The translations under genes were made by a program, and so were the position numbers. A stretch of 64,000 nt of DNA from positions 62,001-126,000 of the forward strand of contig JAAFJY010000003.1 of assembly GCA_013299105.1 (NCBI GenBank). Direction: 5' to 3'. This DNA is from Chitinophagales bacterium (GTDB lineage: Bacteria; Bacteroidota; Bacteroidia; Chitinophagales; Saprospiraceae). Below the pieces are notes generated by a model. The model was not told the origin of the DNA and searched no databases. It saw only the letters and a list, made by a program, of their open reading frames with translations. This document shows, in pieces, positions 1 to 7,072 of this stretch. Position 1 is the stretch's first letter. Each line of letters starts with the position of its first letter.

Positions 1-534
1 GGCTTCAGCAAACTCATCAAAAAAAGCAGCGATGCGGATGTCGGCCAAACCGTAAGGCCAGGTATAAGTCTCGTCTTCGGGAGCAATGCCTTGCCAAACG
101 AGGTAATATGGCCGCATTTTTTCGGCCAGCGAATCGGGCCAATCCTTGCCCGCAGGCAAACTCTCGTCGCGTACTGCCACATAAGCCTCGCCTTTGAGTA
201 CCTTGCTAAATCTCATACTGGGAGCGTAACCGTCAAAGCAAATAAAACTGATTTGCAGGTTGCTGGTGTCTTTGATTTTGGCCAACCAGGGTGCCAAAAT
301 GGCTTTCAGTGGGTAAGCACGGTAGCTTTTGCCCGTGCTTTTGAAATAGTGATCAAAGCTGATTTTTACGCTGGTGTCGCGCAGGGTTTTGTCGGCTTCA
401 ATGGCTTCTTCCAAGGAAAATTCCAGGGGATTGAAGTCTTTGTTGAGGGCAAGGCTGCTTTTTTCATCTTTTTTTTGCTGGCAAGCCAGGCCAATGATGA
501 GTAGAACCAGTAAAGTAAAATGGGCTTTGATCAT
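1..534 (-). CDS. Lipoprotein with oxidoreductase-like domain (3' end outside window)
   Basis: The reading frame is open from an ATG at 534 to the left edge, with no stop, so at least 178 residues are seen and the C-terminus is missing. The N-terminus is a lipoprotein signal ending LIIGLAC (Cys17), which points to a lipid-anchored periplasmic or outer-membrane protein. The middle holds FDGYAPSM, GEAYVAVRD and YYLVWQG...TYTWPYGLADI. This pattern is known from sulfite-oxidase-like/molybdopterin-fold regions of bacterial lipoproteins that often continue into a cytochrome c domain. No CXXCH is visible here, so a haem domain, if present, lies outside the window. The family call is by motif memory only. 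Confidence 0.6.
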   Translation of the reverse strand, partial: MIKAHFTLLVLLIIGLACQQKKDEKSSLALNKDFNPLEFSLEEAIEADKTLRDTSVKISFDHYFKSTGKSYRAYPLKAILAPWLAKIKDTSNLQISFICFDGYAPSMRFSKVLKGEAYVAVRDESLPAGKDWPDSLAEKMRPYYLVWQGIAPEDETYTWPYGLADIRIAAFFDEFAEA

Positions 535-663
535 GGTAGTGTGGTTTTGATTTTGGCTCAATTTGGGTTTCAAGTTGAAAAAACTGGGGATGACTAGCCC
601 CGACTGAGGTCCTTGAAGTTTAGTTTCCAGAAGCAAGTTTTGGTTTATGATGCTTGTTTTTTT

Positions 664-700
664 GACTTACGACTTACGAGTGACTACTTACGACTTACGA
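664..700. repeat. ACTTACG heptamer cluster
   Basis: Two pairs of the heptamer ACTTACG (two units, a short interruption, two more units). It is a short degenerate microsatellite of the same unit length as the ATTAACC array at 5882-6000 but of a different sequence. Confidence 0.7.
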
Positions 701-894
701 AGTGTGGACTCGCTGGCAAAATCATAGGATGCCCGAACACCCGTTTGCACGGTTTGGAGTTTTCGAGTTGATTTACACTTGGGGTGTTGTGAGGTTGGCA
801 ACCATTGAATTGGGCCGCCAACCTCAAAATTAGGTGCAAAGAAAAATGTAGAAGTTCCGATCTAAAGCCCGGATATCCACTTTGAACTCAGCGT

Positions 895-970
895 TATGCT
901 GGAAATCCGTGTAGATCAGTTTTATCCGTCTCATCCGTGTTCCAAACTAGCTTGCGCAGCAAGCAAAGCA
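895..970 (+). repeat. Dispersed 9-nt-phased element, copy A
   Basis: It begins TATGCTGGAAATC, continues with four 9-nt units of the type (a/t)NATCCGTN, and ends in a perfect 6-bp hairpin (GCTTGC 950-955, GCAAGC 959-964) followed by AAAGCA. It aligns without gaps over the first ~50 nt to copies at 36738-36829 (minus) and 53860-53940 (plus). No coding capacity is evident. Confidence 0.75.
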
Positions 971-989
971 TAATAAGCAAATCTGCGGC

Positions 990-2420
990 TCAATGCCCAG
1001 TCTTCATCGCTACATCGCGGTCGAAGTCGAGACCTTGCTTGAGCAGTACCCGCTTTGCGATCAAGCCAAAGTAGAACAAGTAGGCAAAACAAACCAAAGG
1101 CGCAACATAAGACAATCCAATGCCGATGCTATCGGCCAAACGCCCCTGGATAACAGGCACAACTGCTCCGCCCAGGATCATCATGATCAGGTAGGCAGAG
1201 CCTTGGTTGGTGTATTTACCCAAACCAGCGGTGCCTAACGAGAAAATACATGGCCATAATACCGAGCAGAACAGACCTCCGCTGATCAGTGAAAACAAAG
1301 CCAACTGACCAGTAGTGAAAATGCCGATCAGCATGGCGATGATGCCCCCACCCGCAAAAATCAGCATGGTACGCACCGGGCGCTCTTGGCTCAGGAAGTA
1401 AGCAGCGATTAATACAAATACCGCAATGGCATAGATATACAATGGAGTCACATCCGTACCACGTAGGCTATTGACAAACAGTACCACGCCAAAAGCCACA
1501 AAAGGGGTAAGGATGGTCAGCAGGTTTTTGACGGCCTTGCTGAAGTTAAAGTTGGCCAGGGCTGCCGTCCAACGGCCCATCATCATGCTGCCCCAAAAGA
1601 GGGAGACATACTCTGAAATACGCGAAGAATCCAGGTTTTGGGTTTGCTTGAGGTATTCGCCCAGGTTGGAGCCAATGGTCACCTCTGCACCAACGTAGCA
1701 GAAAATGGCGATCATGCCCAGCACCAACTGAGGGTATTTCAAAACCCCGGTGCCAATTTCAATGTCTTCGTCATTGGTGATGGTCGGCAAATTGGAAAAG
1801 CGGAAAAAGAGGGCAAACAACAAAAAAATGGCCCCAATGACCAGGAAGGGTACTTTTACGGCTTCGATTCCCACGCCTTCAGGGGCAGCGTCGGTGACGG
1901 TGCCAAAAAGCACGTAGCTGATGATGACCGGGCCGATGGTCGTACCAAAATTATTGACCGCTCCCCCTAGGTTGATGCGCTGTGCACCCGTAGCTGGATC
2001 GCCCAAGGCAATCATGAAAGGCTGGGTAGAGGTTTGTTGCAAAGAAAAGCCCAAGCCTACTACAAATAAGCCCGTCAACAGCAAAAAGAAAGAATGCTGG
2101 GAGGCTGCTGGTATGAAAAGCAAGGTACCCACCGCCGAAATCAGAAAACCATACATGATCCCCTGGCGGTAGCCAATGCGGTTCAAGATGTCGCCCCCGG
2201 TGAACACGGAAATCAGCAAATAAAGGATCGAACCAACAAAGTAAGCAGCGTAAAAAGCAAAGTCAACGAGTTGGGATTCCCACTGTTGGAGCTCAAATTG
2301 CTCTTTGAACATGGGAATCAAAATCCCATTAGAGGCCGCAATGAAACCCCAGAAAAACCATACGCTCATCAGCGTGTACAAAGCACTGCGATGGCTGGTA
2401 GATTGTTTAAAATCGTTCAT
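990..2420 (-). CDS. MFS sugar permease, FucP (fucose/glucose:H+ symporter) family
   Basis: A 476-residue membrane protein with about twelve hydrophobic segments. The start at 2420 (MNDFKQSTSHRSAL) is preferred over an upstream ATG at 2498 because that extension lacks membrane character and overlaps the preceding gene. The N-terminal WFFWGFIAASNGILIP resembles the FucP/GlcP 'FFxWGfxtxlnxiLip' signature, and family length is about 430-480. It probably imports a hexose or deoxyhexose with protons across the inner membrane. The Dabb-domain gene lies 62 bp upstream on the same strand, so the two may be co-transcribed and share a sugar-related role. The substrate cannot be set from sequence alone. 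Confidence 0.85.
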   Translation of the reverse strand: MNDFKQSTSHRSALYTLMSVWFFWGFIAASNGILIPMFKEQFELQQWESQLVDFAFYAAYFVGSILYLLISVFTGGDILNRIGYRQGIMYGFLISAVGTLLFIPAASQHSFFLLLTGLFVVGLGFSLQQTSTQPFMIALGDPATGAQRINLGGAVNNFGTTIGPVIISYVLFGTVTDAAPEGVGIEAVKVPFLVIGAIFLLFALFFRFSNLPTITNDEDIEIGTGVLKYPQLVLGMIAIFCYVGAEVTIGSNLGEYLKQTQNLDSSRISEYVSLFWGSMMMGRWTAALANFNFSKAVKNLLTILTPFVAFGVVLFVNSLRGTDVTPLYIYAIAVFVLIAAYFLSQERPVRTMLIFAGGGIIAMLIGIFTTGQLALFSLISGGLFCSVLWPCIFSLGTAGLGKYTNQGSAYLIMMILGGAVVPVIQGRLADSIGIGLSYVAPLVCFAYLFYFGLIAKRVLLKQGLDFDRDVAMKTGH

Positions 2421-2482
2421 TGTTTGTAATAGTTGAAGAGTTGAAGGCTTGAGGAGAAGGGCAGTTTTGGAGGGGCTGGAAC

Positions 2483-2860
2483 CTATTTTTTGGCCCAATA
2501 GTCGATGACCAAAACCTTGTCCAAATGTGGTTTTAGTACTTCCACAAAGGCCTGGTGAGCAGGGTGGGGGAGGTAAATTTCACGGTCTTTTTCGGAGGCA
2601 AACGTCACCAGGAAGCAGTGGGTGAAACCTTGGTTGAGGTTCTCCGGGCTGTTGTTGAGGCCCCAATCGAAGGATTTGATTTGTTTAATTTGAGCAGGCA
2701 AGGCCCGGAATGCGTCTTCCACTTTTTTCACATCGGCAGCACTGCTGCTGTCTTTGAATTTGAACAAGACTACATGTCGTAGGTTTTTGGACTGAGCAGC
2801 CATAGTGGTAGCAGTGAAGCAGCCTGCGAGAAACAACAGGCAGATGAGTAGGTTTTTCAT
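2483..2860 (-). CDS. Exported Dabb (stress-responsive A/B barrel) protein
   Basis: 125 residues with a signal peptide (about 1-22, ending TTMAAQ), then a Dabb domain from LRHVVLFKFKD to VLVIDYWAKK. Dabb markers are HVVLFKFK near the N-terminus, the central alpha segment VKKVEDAFRALPAQI and the terminal DKVLVIDYW strand. Dabb proteins are small dimeric barrels; several are linked to sugar or polyketide metabolism, but no reaction can be assigned here. It is the first gene of a likely two-gene unit with the FucP-type permease. A signal peptide on a Dabb protein is common in Bacteroidota and suggests periplasmic action. Confidence 0.85.
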   Translation of the reverse strand: MKNLLICLLFLAGCFTATTMAAQSKNLRHVVLFKFKDSSSAADVKKVEDAFRALPAQIKQIKSFDWGLNNSPENLNQGFTHCFLVTFASEKDREIYLPHPAHQAFVEVLKPHLDKVLVIDYWAKK

Positions 2861-3160
2861 TGAAGTTTGGATGTTTGAAACCCTAATCTCGATAAAAACC
2901 TTGAATCCACCAAGTTTAAACTCCTTTTATCTCAAAACGGAAAAGTTTAGGTCCGTAGCCTCCAATAAAAAAGCGTGATATTCCATCGGCCAAAGCTTTT
3001 TTGCAAGGGAGCGTAAAAAAATAAGGTGGACGGATTTGGGTTTAGTGAAAAAAGAAAAACAACTGACAGGAAGGAAATGGTGTTCTTTTTTTGCTAAACC
3101 TCAAAAGCAAATACGTTCTTTTTATTTTAGCTCAAATACCAAGAGAGAGATTTGGACAAA
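2861..3160. other. Gene-free stretch
   Basis: 300 bp, AT-rich, between the start of the Dabb gene and the 3' end of the HipS-like gene. It must hold the promoter of the Dabb/FucP unit, but no convincing TTG/TAnnTTTG pair, hairpin or repeat was recognised. Confidence 0.4.
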
Positions 3161-3562
3161 TCAGTGGCTTGCAATCAGTTGATAGGGGTTGGTGATGGAC
3201 TTTTTGCCAAACTTTTTCAGCAGTGTAACTTCATCTAATTCATCGTCTTTATCAATCATGTTTTGAATTTTCAGCCGTTGAATACTAGGAATACGAGAAG
3301 CAAAGAAAGGCAGGAGCTCTTCAGACTTATAAATACGATTGATATCTGGAAAGCCAATTAAGGGTTTAATGCTTGTTTGTTGTTTAAACTGATCACTGTA
3401 CTCAAAAGCCCAAACCTTGTTTTGATAAGTCAACACCCCAATCAAAATATCCTGATAACTAAGGTCAAAAACAGCAGCAATAGACTGATTAGATACAGGG
3501 CTAATCTCCTGATCTTCAGATTTAAATAAGTCGAGTATTTTTTTATAAAGAAATGTAATCAT
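3161..3562 (-). CDS. HipA N-terminal domain protein (HipS-like)
   Basis: 133 residues. The central part, DILIGVLTYQNKVWAFEYS followed by IKPLIGFPDINRIYKSEELLPFFASRIPS, matches the layout of the N-terminal 'couple' subdomain of HipA (G.L....G...F.Y, then a loop ending in a FF..RIP-type helix). In three-gene HipBST modules this subdomain is a separate protein, HipS, which neutralises the kinase HipT. Here it overlaps the end of the kinase pseudogene by 4 bp (ATGA), so the two were a translationally coupled pair. The order kinase then N-domain is the reverse of classical hipBST. No HipB-like HTH gene is seen nearby. The frame is intact although its partner is broken. Confidence 0.7.
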   Translation of the reverse strand: MITFLYKKILDLFKSEDQEISPVSNQSIAAVFDLSYQDILIGVLTYQNKVWAFEYSDQFKQQTSIKPLIGFPDINRIYKSEELLPFFASRIPSIQRLKIQNMIDKDDELDEVTLLKKFGKKSITNPYQLIASH

Positions 3563-4562
3563 GATTTTAAGCTTGATCTGAGTACATTAAAACGTTCAGC
3601 CAGGCAAAGTTTAATGAGTTCTTTCCTTTCAACGCTCAAAGTTACGGAAAAATTCCTGTCGATCAACTGATAAATGTCATGTTCTTTACTTTTGTTTAGC
3701 ATGACTTGAGCTATTTCCATGAATGAATTGTTATGTGATACTAGTTTTTCGATAAGTCCATAGTGGTTCAGACTATTTTCACCTTCCCACCCAATTTTGG
3801 GCATTGAACTACGTGTATATTTTTGGATAAACTCATTGGTTAACCTCTCGTTTTTGACTAGTTCAATAATCTTTTGCTCTTTTTGATTCCAAAATAGCCC
3901 TCTGGCAGTATCAAAAATTGGAGAAAACTTTGGAGGGATTGTGTCAGTAATATCCTTTATTATTCCTCAGTTGTAAAAATGCCGATCGTTGTTGCCTACA
4001 ATAGCATCAAAGATTAACAGCTTGACAAACTCAGGTAGTAGGTCTGAGAAATTTTGAGGGAAAGCTTTCTGAATTGCTTTCTCTGCAAACTGAAAAGTAA
4101 AAAACTTTCTAGCGAGTTTTTTCTGCTCAACATCTTCCACCCAAACCTTATCCATCACATAGTCTGCAAAAATGTCTGCACCATGTACCAATTCATATTC
4201 TGGAGATGGTAAAAAGTATTCTGAAAGAAACCTCAACTGACCACTAATAATTGCGAGTTTTGATTTTGCCATTGTCAGCCCTAAAGCCGACCCCACATTA
4301 TTGAGTAACAATTCAGTAATACTTTCATTGGGGTACCATTTGTGGCCAGTTTTGGCAATGTATTTCACCCAAGAAGCGGGATCATCCCTTTTAGCAGATC
4401 CATACTCATAAACCCTGATAAAATTTTTGGGGCATCACCACCCACAGAAAAATCATGATCAACTATGAAGTCTTTTTTCTTTATGACCTGCACAAACCTG
4501 TTGATTTTTTTAGGCATGAAGCCTGTGCGATTCTCAGGTGCTATTTCTTTAAGTTGGGCCAC
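3559..4562 (-). pseudogene. HipA-like Ser/Thr kinase, broken by a frameshift and a nonsense codon
   Basis: Three collinear pieces make one HipA-C kinase of about 334 residues. Piece 1 (4365-4562) carries FSVGGDAPKIL, a glycine-rich ATP loop. It must shift by -1 at AAAAGGG (about 4387-4393) to continue as RDDPASWVKYIAKTGHKWYPNES. Piece 2 (3967-4368) ends in GNNDRHFYN, the catalytic loop, and stops at TGA (3967-3969) where a TGG Trp is expected. The same frame then reads GIIKDITDTIPPKFSPIFDTARGLFWN (metal-binding Asp region) into piece 3, ending at 3559. Two independent lesions argue for decay. Recoding or assembly error is the alternative. It is followed directly by the intact HipS-like gene. 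Confidence 0.75.
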
Positions 4563-4637
4563 GATCAGAAGTTGATTTTAAAAAATGGTAAAATTTAGCC
4601 GAAATGTTAGCAGGCTAATTTAATAGTTTTATTTATT

Positions 4638-5447
4638 TCAAAGTAGCTCAATCGGATCATCCACCACCCGAAAATTTTCATTGAAAGTAGCCATTTTGGC
4701 CATGTCTTCGGCGCTGATTTCAAAGTCAAAAATGTCGATATTTTCTTGCAAACGCTTAGGGTTGGCCGATTTTGGAATGGTAGAAACGCCCAATTGCACC
4801 GCCCAGCGCAGGATGATTTGGGCAGGTGTTTTGCTATATTTTTCGGCCAAAGCCAAGAGTTTAGGATCGTCAAAACGGGCACCGCGCAGCAAAGGTGTGT
4901 AGGCTTGTAAAATGATACCGTGTTGGCGACAGTAGTCCAACAAGTCGCTTAGAAATAAGTAGGGGCTGAACTCTACCTGGTTCAAAGCGGGCACCACTTT
5001 GGCGCTGGGCAATAATTCTTCCAAAAAAGGAAGCAGGTAATTGGCTACCCCAATAGCCTTCACTTTACCGTCTTGGTACAATTTTTCGAGGGCCAGCCAA
5101 GTGTCTTTGCGGGTTTCACGCAAAGGCCAGTGTATTAGGTAAAGGTCAATGTATTCGCAGTCGAGGCGTTGCTGACTGGCTTCAAATGCGCGCAAGGTTT
5201 GCTCAAAGCCCTGTTCATTGTTGTTGACTTTGGTGGTCAAAAATATTTCTTCTCGTGCCACCCCACTTTGGCGAATGGCTTCCCCTACTTCTTTTTCATT
5301 GTGGTACATGGCTGCCGTATCGATCAGCCGATAACCAAGGTCGATGGCTGTGCGGATGGCCGTCACCGCTTCCTGGCCATTTACATCGTAAACGCCCAAG
5401 CCGAGCAGGGGCATTTGTTGTTGGGTATTGAGGGTGGTGTGAATCAT
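4638..5447 (-). CDS. Aldo/keto reductase
   Basis: A 269-residue NADPH-dependent oxidoreductase with the complete AKR tetrad: Asp43 and Tyr48 (LIDTAAMYHNE), Lys73 (TTKV) and His106 (LIHWP). Cofactor-binding features include NQVEFSPYL, LQAYTPLLRG and the STIPKSANPKRLQEN motif near 225-240. Length and motifs fit the AKR5/2,5-diketo-gluconate reductase-like group, a cytoplasmic (beta/alpha)8 barrel reducing aldehydes or ketones. The physiological substrate is unknown. Its promoter side lies against the GGTTAAT repeat cluster (5452-5500), which it shares with the divergent four-helix-bundle gene. Confidence 0.92.
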   Translation of the reverse strand: MIHTTLNTQQQMPLLGLGVYDVNGQEAVTAIRTAIDLGYRLIDTAAMYHNEKEVGEAIRQSGVAREEIFLTTKVNNNEQGFEQTLRAFEASQQRLDCEYIDLYLIHWPLRETRKDTWLALEKLYQDGKVKAIGVANYLLPFLEELLPSAKVVPALNQVEFSPYLFLSDLLDYCRQHGIILQAYTPLLRGARFDDPKLLALAEKYSKTPAQIILRWAVQLGVSTIPKSANPKRLQENIDIFDFEISAEDMAKMATFNENFRVVDDPIELL

Positions 5448-5451
5448 ATTT

Positions 5452-5500
5452 TTAATGGTTAGTTGTTAATGGTTAATGGTTAGTTGTTAATGGTTAGTGG
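5452..5500. repeat. GGTTAAT repeat cluster, left of the four-helix-bundle gene
   Basis: An interrupted array of TTAATGG/TTAGTTG units. It is the reverse complement of the ATTAACC unit found at 5882-6000 on the other side of the gene, so the gene is bracketed by arrays in opposite orientation. It lies between two divergent start codons. Confidence 0.85.
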
Positions 5501-5522
5501 GGAATTATTAACTTTGGGGCTT

Positions 5523-5882
5523 ATGGGTGAGAATTTGATCAAGAAGAAGAGTTTTGACTTTGCAATTCGGATTGTAAAGCTGTTTCAATATTTGCAATTT
5601 GAGAAGAAAGAGTATGTACTTTCAAAGCAACTGATGAGAAGTGGTACGGCGGTAGGCGCTCTGACCAGAGAAGCAGAACATGCTGAAAGCAAATCCGACT
5701 TCGTTCATAAAATGGCAATTGCCCAAAAAGAAATTAACGAAACCATTTATTGGTTAGAGCTACTAAAAAGTACAGACTATCTAAGCAGCGAACAATTCGA
5801 AAGCATGAATAAAGACGCAGTGGAACTCATCAAAATGATCACCAGTATCATAAAAACCGCCAAAGTAAGCATAAAAAAATAA
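5523..5882 (+). CDS. Four-helix bundle protein (S23 / TIGR02436 family)
   Basis: 119 residues from the ATG at 5523 (MGENLIKKKSFDFAIRIVKLF). The longer frame from 5484 reads through repeat DNA and is not preferred. Family features are a start in (K)SFDFAIRIVKLFQYL, the KEYVLSKQLMRSGTAVGALTREAEHAESKSDFVHKM helix pair with conserved RSG and the EAxxAESKxDF signature, and the NETIYWLELL helix. The family was first seen as the product of intervening sequences in 23S rRNA and is related to the avd accessory protein of diversity-generating retroelements. No reverse transcriptase is present here. The stop codon coincides with the start of a 17-unit heptamer array. Function is unknown. Confidence 0.88.
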   Translation: MGENLIKKKSFDFAIRIVKLFQYLQFEKKEYVLSKQLMRSGTAVGALTREAEHAESKSDFVHKMAIAQKEINETIYWLELLKSTDYLSSEQFESMNKDAVELIKMITSIIKTAKVSIKK

Positions 5883-6000
5883 TTAACCATTAACCATTAA
5901 CCATTAACCATTAACCATTAACCATTAACCATTAACCATTAACCATTAACCATTAACCATTAACCATTAACCATTAACCATTAACCATTAACCATTAACC
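5882..6000. repeat. Perfect 17-copy ATTAACC tandem array
   Basis: 119 bp made of 17 uninterrupted copies of the heptamer ATTAACC. It fills the whole gap between the stop codon of the four-helix-bundle gene (5880-5882) and the stop of hemE on the other strand (6002-6004). No spacers are present, so it is not a CRISPR. Perfect units suggest recent slippage, so the copy number is probably variable. Confidence 0.97.
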
Positions 6001-6001
6001 A

Positions 6002-7033
6002 TTAATAATTATATTCCTTCACCGTATCCACAAACACCCGCACATTGTCCAATGGAATATCGGGATACAGGCCGTGACCGAGGTTTACAATGTGTTTAGG
6101 GCCAAAGGATTTGATCATGTCTTGTACGCCTTTTTTCACCGTTGCCGCGTCAGCGTAAAGGAAACAAGGGTCCATGTTGCCTTGTAAAACTACTTTGTCG
6201 CCTACGCGCTTGCGGGCTTCGGCGGGCTCAATGTTCCAGTCTAAGCCGAGTACTTGGCAATCTAGTTGGGCCAGTTCGTCGAGTGCAAACCAGGCACCTT
6301 TGGAGAATACTGTCACGGGGACATTGGTGATGGCGGTACAAATTTTGGCGATGTATTGGGTAGCAAACTCACGGTATTGAGCCGGGCTCAAAATGCCGGC
6401 CCAAGAGTCGAAAATTTGAATCAAATCAGCGCCATTGGCCACCTTTTGCTTCAGGTAAGCGATGGTAGTATCGGTGATGCGATCCAGCAGTTGATGCGAA
6501 ATTTCAGGATAACGGTACAGGAATTCCTTGGCTTTGGAGAAAGTTTTGCTGCCACTGCCTTCTACCATGTAAGCAAAAATGGTCCAAGGCGCACCCGCAA
6601 AACCGATGAGCGGTACACGGTTGTTCAAATCGCGCTTGGTGATGCGCAAGGCTTCATACACATAATCAAGCTTGGCGGCGGCCTCTTCACCCGCTACCAG
6701 TGACTTCACATCATAAGCCGACTTGATGGTTTTGGGGAAAATGGGTCCTCGTTTCTCTACCATGTCATACACCAAGCCCATTGCTTCGGGAATGACTAAA
6801 ATATCGGAAAAAATGATCGCAGCATCCACCCCCAATTCGTCGATGGGCTGGATGGTGGCCTCTGCCGCAGCTGCCGGATCGAACATGAATTCGCGGAATC
6901 CGGCATAGTTGGCGCGCAAGGCACGGTATTGTGGCAAAACCCTTCCTGCCTGGCGCATGATCCAAACTGGCGGTCTTTCAACTTGTTCACCCTTAGCGGC
7001 GCGCAGGAAAAGGTCGTTTTGATAACTGCTCAT
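6002..7033 (-). CDS. hemE: Uroporphyrinogen decarboxylase
   Basis: 343 residues, the usual length for HemE. It decarboxylates the four acetate side chains of uroporphyrinogen III to coproporphyrinogen III in cytoplasmic haem synthesis. Signatures seen are RPPVWIMRQAGRVLPQYR near the N-terminus (the conserved Arg-rich substrate loop), IIFSDILVIPEAMG, GFAGAPWTIFAYMVEG, and the C-terminal LQGNMDPCFLYA...IVNLGHGLYPDIP with its conserved His. It is transcribed alone, 39 bp downstream of the tandem AAA+ gene on the same strand. Its 3' end abuts the ATTAACC array, with no terminator hairpin seen in between. Confidence 0.97.
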   Translation of the reverse strand: MSSYQNDLFLRAAKGEQVERPPVWIMRQAGRVLPQYRALRANYAGFREFMFDPAAAAEATIQPIDELGVDAAIIFSDILVIPEAMGLVYDMVEKRGPIFPKTIKSAYDVKSLVAGEEAAAKLDYVYEALRITKRDLNNRVPLIGFAGAPWTIFAYMVEGSGSKTFSKAKEFLYRYPEISHQLLDRITDTTIAYLKQKVANGADLIQIFDSWAGILSPAQYREFATQYIAKICTAITNVPVTVFSKGAWFALDELAQLDCQVLGLDWNIEPAEARKRVGDKVVLQGNMDPCFLYADAATVKKGVQDMIKSFGPKHIVNLGHGLYPDIPLDNVRVFVDTVKEYNY

Positions 7034-7072
7034 TGTTTTCCTTTTTCAGGCCGCAAGTATAGGGAATTATCT

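Larger units (their letters stand above)
535..989. other. Gene-free stretch with two repeats
   Basis: 455 bp between the divergently placed lipoprotein start and the 3' end of the sugar permease. No convincing gene is seen. It holds an ACTTACG heptamer cluster (664-700) and one copy of a dispersed 9-nt-phased element with a terminal hairpin (895-970), both listed separately. Confidence 0.6.

Noticed and set aside
895-970. CRISPR or coding repeat
   Set aside because: The 9-nt units are degenerate, there are no spacers, and no open frame with a start uses them.
3967-3969. Selenocysteine or other recoding of TGA
   Set aside because: The position calls for Trp by family logic, and no selenocysteine-type stem-loop was seen after it.
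4380-4400. Programmed -1 frameshift in the HipA-like kinase at AAAAGGG
   Set aside because: The site is not a proper X_XXY_YYZ heptamer in the zero frame, and a separate nonsense codon further on would still stop translation, so decay is the simpler reading.
5882-6000. CRISPR array
   Set aside because: Units are 7 nt and contiguous, with no spacers.
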